From NCBI RefSeq assembly GCF_030053115.1, contig NZ_CP125619.1:3235501-3299500 (forward strand): a stretch of 64,000 nucleotides of DNA. The letters are read 5' to 3'. This document shows positions 54,620-64,000 of this stretch, in pieces. Source of the stretch: Pseudomonas svalbardensis. Lineage in GTDB: Bacteria > Pseudomonadota > Gammaproteobacteria > Pseudomonadales > Pseudomonadaceae. The translations under genes and the position numbers were made by a program. Positions within the stretch are counted from its first letter, which is position 1. Every line of letters begins with the position of its first letter. Under the pieces are notes generated by a model that made no database searches, was not told where the DNA came from, and was given only the letters and a program-made list of their open reading frames with translations.

Positions 54620-55479
54620 AGATTCTTGGTTACACCGCGAGTCGCGCCACCCTCGCCGCGCTGTTGTTTGCCGTCACCCTCAGCGCAGGAACCGGCATGC
54701 TCTACGTCACAAACAAAAAGGCCTTGCCCCCGGAGATTGTCGGCATCGTCTGGCAGCCGGACAACAAGACCGTCGGTATCAGCGGACACTGGGAAAAACT
54801 GGGAGCGCGTGAGCTGCTGGTGCAATGGACAGTCGTCGACGATCAGGCCTTCGTTCCTGGTACCGGCCTGCCCACCGTACCGGTGCTGCCCGATTGGGCG
54901 CGCATCGCCAAGGCACCCTGGGCGCAGGATGTGATCCTGGGGCTGGCGGGTTATTTCAGCGAGAACCGCTCACGGGACAACATCGAACAGCTGGCCGCAG
55001 TCTCGGAACGGATCGCCAGGTTGCCTACGCCGTTACACGTGACCGGCTGGTATTTCCCGGCTGAAGTCGACCCCACCTGGACCCGCGCCAAAGAACTGCC
55101 CGCGCTGCTGGCCAAGCTGCCGCGACCGTTGTGGATCAGCGTTTATGACGGTGGCAATATCGGCCCCGTCGCCACCGCCGAATGGCTCAAGCAATGGCTA
55201 CCAGATGACATCGGCGTGTTCTTCCAGGACGGTGTCGGCGTGTACGCCCGCACTGCACCGGTCGCGCGAACCTACGCCGACGCCCTGAGCAAGCGTCTGG
55301 GCAAAGATCGTGTGCGGATCATCGTCGAAGCCTTCCGCCCCAACTTTGGTGGCGGCTTCCGCTCGGCGACCGCTGCCGAGCTCAGACCGCAACTGGCGGC
55401 CTATGACGGATATCCGCTCTACCTGTTCGACGGGCCGCACTACGTGACGCCAGAGTTGGTCGAGCAACTGGTGCAGTAA
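54616..55479 (+). CDS. membrane-anchored glycoside-hydrolase-like protein (DUF4434-like)
   Basis: 287 residues from GTG 54616 (GTGA overlap with the upstream stop). One N-terminal helix (ATLAALLFAVTLSAGTGMLY) would anchor or export it. The remainder looks like a TIM barrel: GIVWQPDNKTVGISGHWEKL, PLHVTGWYFPAEVDPTWTRA (WYxPxE with a candidate acid), PLWISVYDGGNIGPVATAEW, IGVFFQDGVGVYARTAP and VRIIVEAFRPNFGGGF. This resembles the DUF4434 group near exopolysaccharide genes. A trimming or chain-release glycosidase for the polymer is the likely role; activity is inferred. Last gene of the operon. Confidence 0.7.
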   Translation: MKILGYTASRATLAALLFAVTLSAGTGMLYVTNKKALPPEIVGIVWQPDNKTVGISGHWEKLGARELLVQWTVVDDQAFVPGTGLPTVPVLPDWARIAKAPWAQDVILGLAGYFSENRSRDNIEQLAAVSERIARLPTPLHVTGWYFPAEVDPTWTRAKELPALLAKLPRPLWISVYDGGNIGPVATAEWLKQWLPDDIGVFFQDGVGVYARTAPVARTYADALSKRLGKDRVRIIVEAFRPNFGGGFRSATAAELRPQLAAYDGYPLYLFDGPHYVTPELVEQLVQ

Positions 55480-55498
55480 AGCGTGCGCAGCTGACGTG

Positions 55499-58108
55499 TT
55501 AACTTTCAGCGTGAGCGCTTTCGGCCAGCGCTCGCAGCCCTGAATGCTTCGCGTGGACGCCAATCAAGCGCCCAATCGCCTGCGCATCCATAGGCCGGCT
55601 CAAGAAATACCCTTGAACCTCATCGCACCGCGCATCCTGCAACGCCTGAAGTTGCTCGACCGTTTCCACCCCCTCCGCCGTGACTGTCAGCGACAGTGCC
55701 CTGCCCAGCCCAACGATGGCCTCGATGATCGACTGATCGTCACCGCTGGCGGCCAGCCCGGAAATAAAGCTGCGATCGATCTTCAACCCATCGAAAGGAA
55801 ATGAACGCAGGTAGCTCAATGACGAGTACCCAGTGCCGAAATCGTCCATTGCCAGGCGAACACCCAAGGCTTTCAAATCGTGCATGATCTGCAGTGCGCC
55901 CTTGGCGTCGTCCAGCATGACATTCTCGGTCAGTTCCAATTCCAGCCGGGCCGGATTCAAACCGGTCTGCTTTAACACCGCCTGAACCCTGGACACCAGC
56001 TGCCCGCGTTGGAACTCTGTCGGCGACAGGTTCACCGAGACAAAGAGCTCTTCGGGCCAGGTCGACGCGGCCGTGCAAGCGGTGTGCAGCACCCAGTTGC
56101 TCAGCGGCAGAATCAACCCGGTTTCTTCCGCAATGGGAATGAAAACGTCGGGCGACAACAGCCCTCTCACCGGGTGCTCCCAGCGTACCAGCGCTTCGGC
56201 ACCTGCCATGACCCGGCCTGCAATCTGATAGCGCGGCTGAAAGTGCAGACGCAACTCATCATGTTTGATCGCGTGACGCAGATCGCTTTCCAACTGACGA
56301 CGATCGAGAATTCGAGCATTCATGTCGCCCGCGTAAAAACGCCAGGTATTGCGTCCTGCATCCTTGGCTTCATACAGCGCGATGTCGGCATAGCGCAGCA
56401 ACTCGTCGGCCAGGGTGGCGTCAGCCGGTGCCATGGCAATGCCAATGCTGGCACTGATAAACACCTCATGCTCATCAATCTGGAACGGCTGTTCGATGCA
56501 GTCGATCAGGCGCTGGCACAGGTGCTCGACCTCTTCCTGAGAAACCATATTCGCCACCACCAGCACAAACTCATCACCACCGATTCGGGCGACCAGGTCA
56601 TCGGAGCGCAAGCACTGCCCTAGCCTTTTGGAGACCTCGTTGAGCACTTGATCGCCTGCTGCATGCCCGAGCAAATCATTCACCGGTTTGAAGCGATCCA
56701 GGTCGACGCTGAGCATGACCAACGGATCACTCAGGGTCGGCGCAGCCTTGAGTTTGCCGTCGAGGAATTCTTGCATACGGGCGCGATTCGCCAGGCCCGT
56801 CAGCGCATCGTGTTGCGACAGGTATTCGATCCGTCGGCGGGCCGCCACTTCTTCGGTGATATCGCTGGCCGTGCCGCGATAGCCCAGCCCCTCCATTTCT
56901 CGCACGGAAAGACGGAAAATCCTGGCTTGCCCGTCCCCTGACAGATAACTGCATTGCAAGATGGCGTTGGCCCGTCGCGAGTGGTTTTTCAACCACTGGG
57001 AAAGTGGACCCTGATCAGACACCAGCAAGTCATCGATAGGACGACCAAGACACTCGACCCTGCGCAGTCCCGTCACGGTTTCGAAGCGCTCTGACAGGTA
57101 GGTGAAGTGCAACCCGGTATCGATTTCCCAAATCCAGTCGGAGGACGCTTCGGCGACATCACGAAACCGCGCCTCACTGGCCGCCAATGCCGTGCGACTG
57201 ACCTGCAGGGAGGTGTAACTGGCATCCATCACTTGCGCAGCCGCTGTGGTACGCCGCTGAAAAAGCCAGGTCATTAGTCCGATAATCAGCCCCGCTATAC
57301 CGATCAGCGGCAACACCACGGTCATCAACCGATGCCCCGGCTGCGCCGGTGTCCACTGCAGGGTACCCGCCGTACCGGTTTCCCCCAGACGCAAAAACGA
57401 TGTGCCGAGCGCTGCACTATCACCTGAGGCCACGCGCAATTGAGCAATCCCGAAATCACTGGCCATGGCGCTCAATCGGGCAGCATTGAGCCTGGAGACG
57501 AACAACAGTATTGAGGCAGGCCTGTCATCCGTTTCGACCTGGGCGTTGGTGCCAGGCGTCAGGGGCGCGGCAGCGACCAACACCGGGGTGCCGTCGACAT
57601 CGAGAAACGCCTTGATGGGTGTTTCGCTTTCGACATCGATGCGTGCACGTTCGATGAGCGCGGTGATGGGTTGTTTCAACCAGTCTTCAGCGGGGATCGA
57701 TTCCAGCTGCCCATTGATGACCGAGTACACCGTACGGTCGGTTGGGTCGATCACAAACACGCCCTCAAACCCGAAATCCTCAAACAGCGACGAGCCGGCA
57801 TTCTGGCGGACAAATGCCCAGTCGGTATCCACCTTCCTGTGCAAGTGCTCATAGGCATCGCCCCAGAATGCGTAATCCCTGATCGTCAAAAGAACCGACT
57901 TCTCCAGGGACTGCACGGCCTTTTCCGAATAGAAACGACTGCGGCGCTCGGCGTCCTGGTTTTGCTCGAAGGCGATGTAAACAATCAAGGTGCTGGCCAA
58001 CAGGAAGATCGACAACAACAGACAAGAGAAGCCCATCAAAGACATGCGGGTCAGGGAAAGATTGGAGGTTTGCATCTGCGGCAGAGGGGCGAGAGGCTTG
58101 CTTTTCAT
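55499..58108 (-). CDS. CHASE4-PAS-GGDEF-EAL c-di-GMP enzyme
   Basis: 869 residues. Helix 1 at about 22-48, then a periplasmic CHASE4-like sensor (SVLLTIRDYAFWGDAYEHLH, SSLFEDFGFEGVFVIDP), helix 2 at about 262-285 (LPLIGIAGLIIGLMTWLFQR), PAS/PAC at 312-430, GGDEF at about 440-600 and EAL at 615-860. The cyclase A-site GGDEF and the inhibitory I-site RSDD five residues before it are intact. The EAL side keeps EALVRW, SVNLSP, ELTEN, DDFGTGYSSL and KIDRSFI. Both activities are possible. It is convergent with the exopolysaccharide operon 20 bp away and could set the c-di-GMP level sensed by NfrB. Confidence 0.9.
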   Translation of the reverse strand: MKSKPLAPLPQMQTSNLSLTRMSLMGFSCLLLSIFLLASTLIVYIAFEQNQDAERRSRFYSEKAVQSLEKSVLLTIRDYAFWGDAYEHLHRKVDTDWAFVRQNAGSSLFEDFGFEGVFVIDPTDRTVYSVINGQLESIPAEDWLKQPITALIERARIDVESETPIKAFLDVDGTPVLVAAAPLTPGTNAQVETDDRPASILLFVSRLNAARLSAMASDFGIAQLRVASGDSAALGTSFLRLGETGTAGTLQWTPAQPGHRLMTVVLPLIGIAGLIIGLMTWLFQRRTTAAAQVMDASYTSLQVSRTALAASEARFRDVAEASSDWIWEIDTGLHFTYLSERFETVTGLRRVECLGRPIDDLLVSDQGPLSQWLKNHSRRANAILQCSYLSGDGQARIFRLSVREMEGLGYRGTASDITEEVAARRRIEYLSQHDALTGLANRARMQEFLDGKLKAAPTLSDPLVMLSVDLDRFKPVNDLLGHAAGDQVLNEVSKRLGQCLRSDDLVARIGGDEFVLVVANMVSQEEVEHLCQRLIDCIEQPFQIDEHEVFISASIGIAMAPADATLADELLRYADIALYEAKDAGRNTWRFYAGDMNARILDRRQLESDLRHAIKHDELRLHFQPRYQIAGRVMAGAEALVRWEHPVRGLLSPDVFIPIAEETGLILPLSNWVLHTACTAASTWPEELFVSVNLSPTEFQRGQLVSRVQAVLKQTGLNPARLELELTENVMLDDAKGALQIMHDLKALGVRLAMDDFGTGYSSLSYLRSFPFDGLKIDRSFISGLAASGDDQSIIEAIVGLGRALSLTVTAEGVETVEQLQALQDARCDEVQGYFLSRPMDAQAIGRLIGVHAKHSGLRALAESAHAES

Positions 58109-58566
58109 AGGGCTTCCAGGCGGTACAACGGCTACGGGCCAGCACAGGAGACGACGCAGGCTTTAAAAAAACATGCGTTGAAAATGCTCCCTTGTCGAAG
58201 TGATTCCTCGCCTTCAGCCCCGGACTGTTGGCAGGATCAGTCCGTAATGTACTTATTGATCTTATCGGCCCGACTGTCGATACCTTGACCCGCTATCGCC
58301 TTCAACCGCTCAACGGTCGAGTCTTGCGAGACAAGCCAATCCTGCTCAATTTTTCTGACTCTGTTTTGGATTCGGCTGAACGGAGCGAGCGTCAACAGAA
58401 CGTTATTGTCTCGAAACGCCTCACAACCGCTGATCAGTTAGTGCGGTTTTTTGACACTTCCCCGATATGTGGTCACAACTTTTGCGCTCCGCTGGGTCAT
58501 AACACGGTGGCTGTCGATGGAATATTGGCATCTTTCGAGGTTCTAGCCTGATACGGAGATAAACTC
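58109..58566. other. 458-bp spacer with promoter region of the epimerase gene
   Basis: No gene is supported. It separates divergent units (GGDEF/EAL on minus, epimerase on plus). ACGGAG at 58553 forms the ribosome site of the epimerase gene. I see no convincing promoter consensus or strong palindrome. Confidence 0.5.
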
Positions 58567-61500
58567 ATGATTTTCAACGTACAGAATTTTGGCGCCAAAG
58601 GAGATGGCATCACAGACGACACGGCGGCGATACAAAGTGCGATTGATGCAGCGGCCGCAGCAGGCGGGGGGCAGGTGTATATGCCGACCGGAACTTACAT
58701 CGTTTCGGGAGGTGAGGAACCCTCCGACGGTTGCCTGATGCTCAAGAGCAACGTCTACCTGTACGGCGACGGCATGGGCGAAACCACCGTCAAGGTGGCT
58801 GATGGTTCCGACACCAAGATCACGGGTGTCATCCGCTCCGCCTATGGCGAGGAAACCCACGACTTCGGCGTCAGCAACCTCACCATCGACGGCAACCGTG
58901 ACAACACCACGGGCAAGATCGACGGTTGGTTCAACGGCTACATTCCCGGCGAAGCAGGCTACGACTCAAACGTCACCCTCGACAGCGTCGAGATCAAGGA
59001 TTGCTCCGGGTACGGTTTCGACCCCCACGAGCAGACCGTCAACATGGTCATCAAGAACAGCGTGTCCCACGGCAATGGCCTGGACGGCTTCGTTGCTGAC
59101 TTCCTCAGCGACAGCACCTTCGAAAACAACGTCGCCTACGACAATGACCGCCACGGTTTCAACGTCGTTACCAGCACCCACGACTTCACGCTCACCAACA
59201 ACGTTGCCTACAACAATGGCGGCAATGGCATCGTGGTGCAGCGCGGCAGCGAGGACATCCCCTCCCCCAGCAACATCACCATCACCGGTGGCGAGGTGTA
59301 CGGCAACGGCGCCGAAGGCGTGCTGATCAAACTGTCCAGCGAGGTGACTGTCAGCGGCGTCGACATTCACGACAACACCAGCGCCGGGATCCGCATCTAC
59401 GGCAGTAACCACGTCGAGATCATCGACAACACGCTTAACAATAATTCTCTGGGCAGCCCCGTACCGGAGATCATCATCCAGTCCTACGACGACACCTTGG
59501 GCGTGTCCGGCAAGTACTTCAACGGCAGCGACAACACCATCCAGGGCAACATCATCAGCGGCAGCAACCTGTCGACCTACGGCGTTGCAGAGCGCAATGA
59601 AGACGGCACCGATCGCAATGCCATCATCGGCAACACCATCAGCCACACCAGCAAGGGTGCCACGCTGGTCTATGGTGACGGCAGCTACGTCAGCGCCACG
59701 GTGCCGATGACCACCGTGCAAGGCACGGCTGGCAACGACACCCTGCTGGGCAGCGCCGCCAGCGAGATTTTCTATGGCGCGGCCGGCAACGACACTATCA
59801 ATGGCGGGGCCGGTGGCGACATTCTGGTGGGCGGTGCAGGCATCGACAAACTCACCGGCGGCACGGGTGCCGATACGTTCCGTTTCGTCGCTCAGTCCGA
59901 CAGTTACCGCAACGCAACCGCAAGCTTCGATGACACCATCACCGACTTCGACGTCACCCAGGACAAGATCGACCTCGCCGGCCTCGGTTTCACCGGTCTG
60001 GGCAATGGCCGTGGCGGCACCTTGCAGGTCAGCTACAGCGCCAGCAACGACCGCACCTACATCAAGGACTACGATGCCGACGCCAGCGGCAATCGCTTCG
60101 AGTTGATTCTCTCGGGCAACCTCGCCAGCACCCTGACTGCCAGCAATTTCATCTTCAATCGGATGGTCACCGGCACCAGCGGCAGCGACTCGCTGCTGGG
60201 TAGCGATTCGGCCGACACCCTGCTCGGCCTGGCGGGTAACGACAGCCTCAGTGGCGGCGCGGGCGACGACAAGCTCGACGGCGGTGCCGGTATGGACACC
60301 CTCACCGGTGGCGCCGGAGCGGACATCTTTGTGTTCTCCAATCGGCTGGACAGTTACCGCAACTACAACACCGGCGGTGCCAACCTTGGCGACCTGATCA
60401 CCGATTTTGATATCACCGCCGACAAAATCGACCTCTCGGCCATGGGTTTCACCGGCCTGGGGGACGGCAAAAACAACACCGTGTACCTGGTGCTCAACAC
60501 TGCCGGCACCAAGACTTACATCAAGACCCTGACTGCCGACGCCAATGGCAACCGCTTCGAGGTAGCGCTGGACGGCAATTACCTCGACAAACTGACCAGC
60601 GCCAATTTCGTCTTTGCCACTTCGCCAACGGTCAACCATGCGCCGGTGGTGGCAACGGCATTGCTGGATCAGAACGCCACTGAAAATACCCCGTTCAGCT
60701 ACGTGGTGCCGGCCACCAGTTTTACCGATCCGGATAACGAGAGCCTCAGTTACACCGCCAAACTGGCCAATGGCAGCGCCCTGCCCGGTTGGCTGACCTT
60801 CGACGCCGCCACCCGCACCTTCAGCGGCACACCAAGCGACACGGCATCGGGCACTTACTCAATACAGGTCACCGCGTCCGATGGCAGCAATGCAACCGTC
60901 AACGACAGCTTTACCCTGGCCGTACAGGACGTACCCGCCGCACCCACTGTGATCAATGGCACGCCGAACAACGACACGCTGACGGGCACCGCTGCCAACG
61001 AACAACTGTTCGGTGGCGCCGGTAACGACACCCTTAATGGCGGCGCCGGCGACGACATTCTGGTCGGCGGCACCGGCGCTGACAAACTCACCGGCGGCGC
61101 GGGTGCCGACGTATTCCGCTACACCTCAAAACTCGACAGCTACCGCACCGGGTCCACCAGTGCCAGTGACCAGATCCTCGATTTCGATGTGGCTGCCGAC
61201 AAGATCGATGTCTCGGCAATCGGCTACACGGGCCTGGGTAATGGCCTGAACGGCACGCTGCAAATGACCTACAGCGCTTCGAGCAACCGAACCTACCTCA
61301 AGGATCTCACCGTCGACGCCAACGGCAACCGCTTCGAAGTGTCACTGGCGGGCAACCTGGTGAACAGCCTGACGGCGAGTCATTTCGTCTTCGCCGACCA
61401 AAACACCCCCAGCAATGTAGCGCCGGTGGTGGCCATCCCCCTCCTCGACCAGAACGCCACCGAAAGCACGCCGTTCAACTACACCGTAACCCACGACAGT

Positions 61501-64000
61501 TTCACCGATGCCAACCAGGATGCGCTGACCTACACCGCGACCCTCGCCGACGGCAGCGCCCTGCCCGTTTGGCTGAGTTTCAATGCCACCAGCTTGACGT
61601 TCTCCGGCACGCCGATCAGCACGGCGTCCGGCAATTACAACGTGCTGGTCAAAGCCACGGACCCGGCCGGTGCATCGGTCAGCGATAGCTTCGCCTTGGT
61701 AGTGGCCGATGCGCCTGCCAACACCATCACCGGCACCAACAACGCCGAAAGCCTCAACGGCACGGCGGGCGCAGACTTGATCCTCGGCCTCGGTGGCAAC
61801 GACACAATCAAGGCCGGCACCGGCGCGGACATCGTCGACGGCGGCGCCGGACGCGATTCGCTGTACGGCGGCGACGGTGCCGACGCCTTCCGCTACACCA
61901 ACGTACTCGACAGCTACCGCGACTACGACACCGGCGGTGTCACGGCCACCGACACGATTTATGACTTCACCGTGGGCGTCGACAAGATCAATGTTGCGGG
62001 CCTTGGCTTTCTCGGCCTCGGCGATGGCAGCAATGGCACGTTGTACATGACCCTCAACGCGGCCGGCGACAAGACCTACATCAAATCCGCCGAGGCCGAC
62101 GCCGATGGCAATCGCTTCGAAATCGCCCTCAACGGCAACTACCTCAACACCCTGACCGCCAGCGACTTCGTGTTCGGCGAGCGCGCCCAGCAAGACATCC
62201 TCTACCTGCCCACACTCGGCCAATCCAATGCGCGCCTGTTGCGCATGACGGAGGACGACGATCAGTCCGGCACCTCGATGCTGGTCAAAGACCTGGACCG
62301 TTACACCACCTATGACGTGCGCAGCCAGTTCACCGACGCCGATGGCAATGGCATTGACATCGCGGTGGGTGGCAGCACGGTCAACGGCCTGTCGACCCTG
62401 GGCGCCGAGCAACTCAAGTTGTGCTGGTGGCTGACCGACACCAACCAACCCGGGCCTGCGCTGTTGCGTGCCGTGGCATTGCTGCAGGACCAGCTCACCG
62501 AACTCAAATCCATCGATAATGTCACCATGGGCATCATCTGGGGCCAGGGCGAGGAAGCCGCCCAGGAGATCGCCCGCGCCACGGACAAACCGGCGGCAGC
62601 AGCGGCCTACAAGGCCGCGACCCTGAACGTGTTTGATTACCTGCATGCCCAGTTCGGCAGCTTCAGCGTGTACATGATGGAAACCGGTCACTACGAGCAG
62701 GACGCGGCGCGTGCCCGTGGCTACTCGGAAGACAAGATTGCCTCCATCGTCGAGGGGGTTGGCTATGTCCGCGCCGCCCAGGAAGCCATCGCCGCCGAGC
62801 GCGCCGACGTCAAGCTGGCGGTGGACTACACCGACCTGCCCTTGCGCTACGAGGTCGATCCGCTGGTGTATCCCGACGACGTCTGGCACTTGCATGAGGA
62901 ATCGGCGGAAATCGTCGGCCAGCGTTTGGCCGATTACATTGCCAATGACCTTGGCTTCCAGGGCAACCCCAACGACAACAACAGCGTTCAGGCTATTTTC
63001 GACAACGCTCAGAACCAAGGCGGGATGATTTCCGGTACTGATCAAGCGGATACCCTGGTGGGCAGCTCGGGCAACGACACACTGGATGGCGACTTGGGCG
63101 CCGACACCATGACCGGTGGCGATGGCAACGACATCTACGTGGTCGATAACGCGTTCGACAGCGTGGTGGAAACCAACAACTCGACCTCGCAGATCGATAC
63201 CGTGCAAGCCTCGGTCAGCTGGACACTGGGCGCCAATCTCGAGAACCTGGTGCTCACCGGGGTGTCGGAGATCGACGGCACCGGCAATGAGCGGCGCAAC
63301 TTCATCACCGGCAATGCCGCCGACAACGTGCTCGATGGTGCCGCAGGGGCCGACAGCATGAGCGGCGGCGATGGCGACGACACTTACTATGTCGACAACG
63401 CCGACGACACCGTGATCGAAACCAACAGCAATGTGGTGGCTGGAGGGATCGACAGCGTGCACAGCAGCCTGGCGGCCTATTCCCTCGGCAATAACGTCGA
63501 GAATCTGTATGTCGATAGCACTGGCGCCGCCAATGGTACGGGCAACGCGCTGGACAACACGCTGTTCGCCGGAGCCGGCAACAACGTGCTGGACGGGCGC
63601 GATGGCATTGACACGGTGTCCTTTGAGCGCGCCCTGTCCGGCGTTACCGTAAACCTGTCGACGTCAGCGCAACAAAACACCGTGGGTTCCGGGCTCGACA
63701 CCCTGAAACTCTTAGAAAACCTGACGGGAAGTGCCTACGCCGACAGTCTGTCGGGCAACAGCGCCGCGAACGTTCTGAACGGTGGTGCGGGCAACGACAC
63801 GCTGGTGGGCGGTTCGGGCGATGACCGGCTGATCGGCGGTGCAGGCACCGACAACCTCACCGGTGGCACTGGCGCGGATACCTACGCGTTTGGTGCCCTG
63901 TCGGACATGGGCGTCGGGGTTTTGCGCGATGTGATCAGCGGCTTCAAGACCACCGAGGGTGATCATCTGGATCTTACCGGCCTGGACGCCAACCCGCTGA
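58567..64000 (+). CDS. psmE: PsmE-type mannuronan C5-epimerase/O-acetylhydrolase, 3' end outside window
   Basis: 1811 codons visible, still open at the window edge. Residues 1-383 form the parallel beta-helix A-module with [11 protein letters not shown]; Tyr149, Asp152 and His154 fall at the positions catalytic in AlgE4. R-modules with RTX Ca-binding nonapeptides ([10 protein letters not shown] type) span about 384-532, 533-688, 795-948 and 1053-1206. Two Ig/cadherin-like domains lie at 692-793 and 952-1050. An SGNH esterase at about 1208-1472 has GQSNA (Ser1220), WGQGEE and DVWH (Asp1438, His1441). More RTX repeats run to the end. It has no signal peptide, fitting type I secretion. It converts M to G in alginate after removing acetyl groups, as known for P. 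syringae PsmE. Confidence 0.92.
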   Translation, partial: MIFNVQNFGAKGDGITDDTAAIQSAIDAAAAAGGGQVYMPTGTYIVSGGEEPSDGCLMLKSNVYLYGDGMGETTVKVADGSDTKITGVIRSAYGEETHDFGVSNLTIDGNRDNTTGKIDGWFNGYIPGEAGYDSNVTLDSVEIKDCSGYGFDPHEQTVNMVIKNSVSHGNGLDGFVADFLSDSTFENNVAYDNDRHGFNVVTSTHDFTLTNNVAYNNGGNGIVVQRGSEDIPSPSNITITGGEVYGNGAEGVLIKLSSEVTVSGVDIHDNTSAGIRIYGSNHVEIIDNTLNNNSLGSPVPEIIIQSYDDTLGVSGKYFNGSDNTIQGNIISGSNLSTYGVAERNEDGTDRNAIIGNTISHTSKGATLVYGDGSYVSATVPMTTVQGTAGNDTLLGSAASEIFYGAAGNDTINGGAGGDILVGGAGIDKLTGGTGADTFRFVAQSDSYRNATASFDDTITDFDVTQDKIDLAGLGFTGLGNGRGGTLQVSYSASNDRTYIKDYDADASGNRFELILSGNLASTLTASNFIFNRMVTGTSGSDSLLGSDSADTLLGLAGNDSLSGGAGDDKLDGGAGMDTLTGGAGADIFVFSNRLDSYRNYNTGGANLGDLITDFDITADKIDLSAMGFTGLGDGKNNTVYLVLNTAGTKTYIKTLTADANGNRFEVALDGNYLDKLTSANFVFATSPTVNHAPVVATALLDQNATENTPFSYVVPATSFTDPDNESLSYTAKLANGSALPGWLTFDAATRTFSGTPSDTASGTYSIQVTASDGSNATVNDSFTLAVQDVPAAPTVINGTPNNDTLTGTAANEQLFGGAGNDTLNGGAGDDILVGGTGADKLTGGAGADVFRYTSKLDSYRTGSTSASDQILDFDVAADKIDVSAIGYTGLGNGLNGTLQMTYSASSNRTYLKDLTVDANGNRFEVSLAGNLVNSLTASHFVFADQNTPSNVAPVVAIPLLDQNATESTPFNYTVTHDSFTDANQDALTYTATLADGSALPVWLSFNATSLTFSGTPISTASGNYNVLVKATDPAGASVSDSFALVVADAPANTITGTNNAESLNGTAGADLILGLGGNDTIKAGTGADIVDGGAGRDSLYGGDGADAFRYTNVLDSYRDYDTGGVTATDTIYDFTVGVDKINVAGLGFLGLGDGSNGTLYMTLNAAGDKTYIKSAEADADGNRFEIALNGNYLNTLTASDFVFGERAQQDILYLPTLGQSNARLLRMTEDDDQSGTSMLVKDLDRYTTYDVRSQFTDADGNGIDIAVGGSTVNGLSTLGAEQLKLCWWLTDTNQPGPALLRAVALLQDQLTELKSIDNVTMGIIWGQGEEAAQEIARATDKPAAAAAYKAATLNVFDYLHAQFGSFSVYMMETGHYEQDAARARGYSEDKIASIVEGVGYVRAAQEAIAAERADVKLAVDYTDLPLRYEVDPLVYPDDVWHLHEESAEIVGQRLADYIANDLGFQGNPNDNNSVQAIFDNAQNQGGMISGTDQADTLVGSSGNDTLDGDLGADTMTGGDGNDIYVVDNAFDSVVETNNSTSQIDTVQASVSWTLGANLENLVLTGVSEIDGTGNERRNFITGNAADNVLDGAAGADSMSGGDGDDTYYVDNADDTVIETNSNVVAGGIDSVHSSLAAYSLGNNVENLYVDSTGAANGTGNALDNTLFAGAGNNVLDGRDGIDTVSFERALSGVTVNLSTSAQQNTVGSGLDTLKLLENLTGSAYADSLSGNSAANVLNGGAGNDTLVGGSGDDRLIGGAGTDNLTGGTGADTYAFGALSDMGVGVLRDVISGFKTTEGDHLDLTGLDANPL

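Noticed and set aside
58966..60639. Long minus-strand open frame of 557 codons opposite the epimerase
   Set aside because: It is the antisense of the GC-rich RTX and A-module repeats. The product is low-complexity (Val/Ala/Asp/Gly rich) and matches no family, while the plus-strand frame encodes clear catalytic motifs.
61342..63462. Minus-strand open frame of 706 codons opposite the epimerase
   Set aside because: Same artefact: repetitive antisense of RTX, Ig-like and SGNH coding DNA.

Overview
The window looks like a chromosomal segment of a fluorescent-group Pseudomonas. The evidence is high coding GC, a REPIN of the classic P. fluorescens type (31756-31851), and family-level matches to Pseudomonas-specific loci: the Cif epoxide hydrolase locus, a PsmE-type alginate epimerase and an NfrA/NfrB exopolysaccharide cluster. 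All assignments come from reading translated sequence and motifs; no database search was run.

Layout. 1-2421: a small-molecule or glycolipid modification set (PIG-L deacetylase end, SAM methyltransferase, GT2, second PIG-L). 2561-3361: an EEP-family phosphodiesterase, directly followed by wreckage of a contractile phage tail (sheath and tube fragments) and a transposon-end-like repeat. 4890-7865: a cif/MFS/cifR locus with a clear TetR operator but no morB gene. 8192-9325: a class V aminotransferase. 9326-12670: a decayed accessory island with an IS3-family element whose OrfB carries an amber stop, a ten-copy repeat array and a LysE fragment. 12680-14792: a DUF3616 protein and a PL7 alginate lyase.

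15770-24299: a complete-looking amine-oxidation unit. A PAS protein is translationally coupled to a sigma-54 activator (PAS-AAA+-Fis). Next comes a near-consensus -24/-12 promoter, then a DmmA-like protein, a VanB-type reductase, a DUF3445 haem oxidative N-demethylase-like protein, an APC permease and a PatD-like aldehyde dehydrogenase. The gene set suggests conversion of a secondary or cyclic amine to an amino-aldehyde and then an acid. 24307-26868 holds fragments (umuC, TetR) among small intact genes (gamma-glutamylcyclotransferase-like, M24 peptidase-like, orphan PAAR).

27160-42145: what looks like a catabolic superlocus for an N-heteroaromatic or purine-like compound. On the minus strand is a two-subunit molybdenum hydroxylase with a LysR gene. 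On the plus strand are a second LysR, a REPIN, a structured leader, two paralogous amidohydrolase/decarboxylase-fold proteins (the first has lost its HxH metal motif), UbiD, UbiX, a CobW GTPase, an NCS2 permease, an aminohydrolase, an XdhC-type chaperone and a Tsx-like outer-membrane channel. Uptake, hydroxylation, deamination and decarboxylation functions are all present.

42411-44147: an IS1182-type fragment, a thymidylate-kinase-like gene and gfa. 44787-58108: a c-di-GMP-controlled exopolysaccharide locus (WecB-type epimerase, BcsB-like subunit, NfrB synthase with two MshEN-like domains, NfrA porin, AlgF-like and AlgJ-like acetylation proteins, a glycoside-hydrolase-like protein and a convergent GGDEF/EAL protein). 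58567 to the window end: a very large PsmE-type mannuronan C5-epimerase with RTX modules and an internal SGNH O-acetylhydrolase, running off the window.
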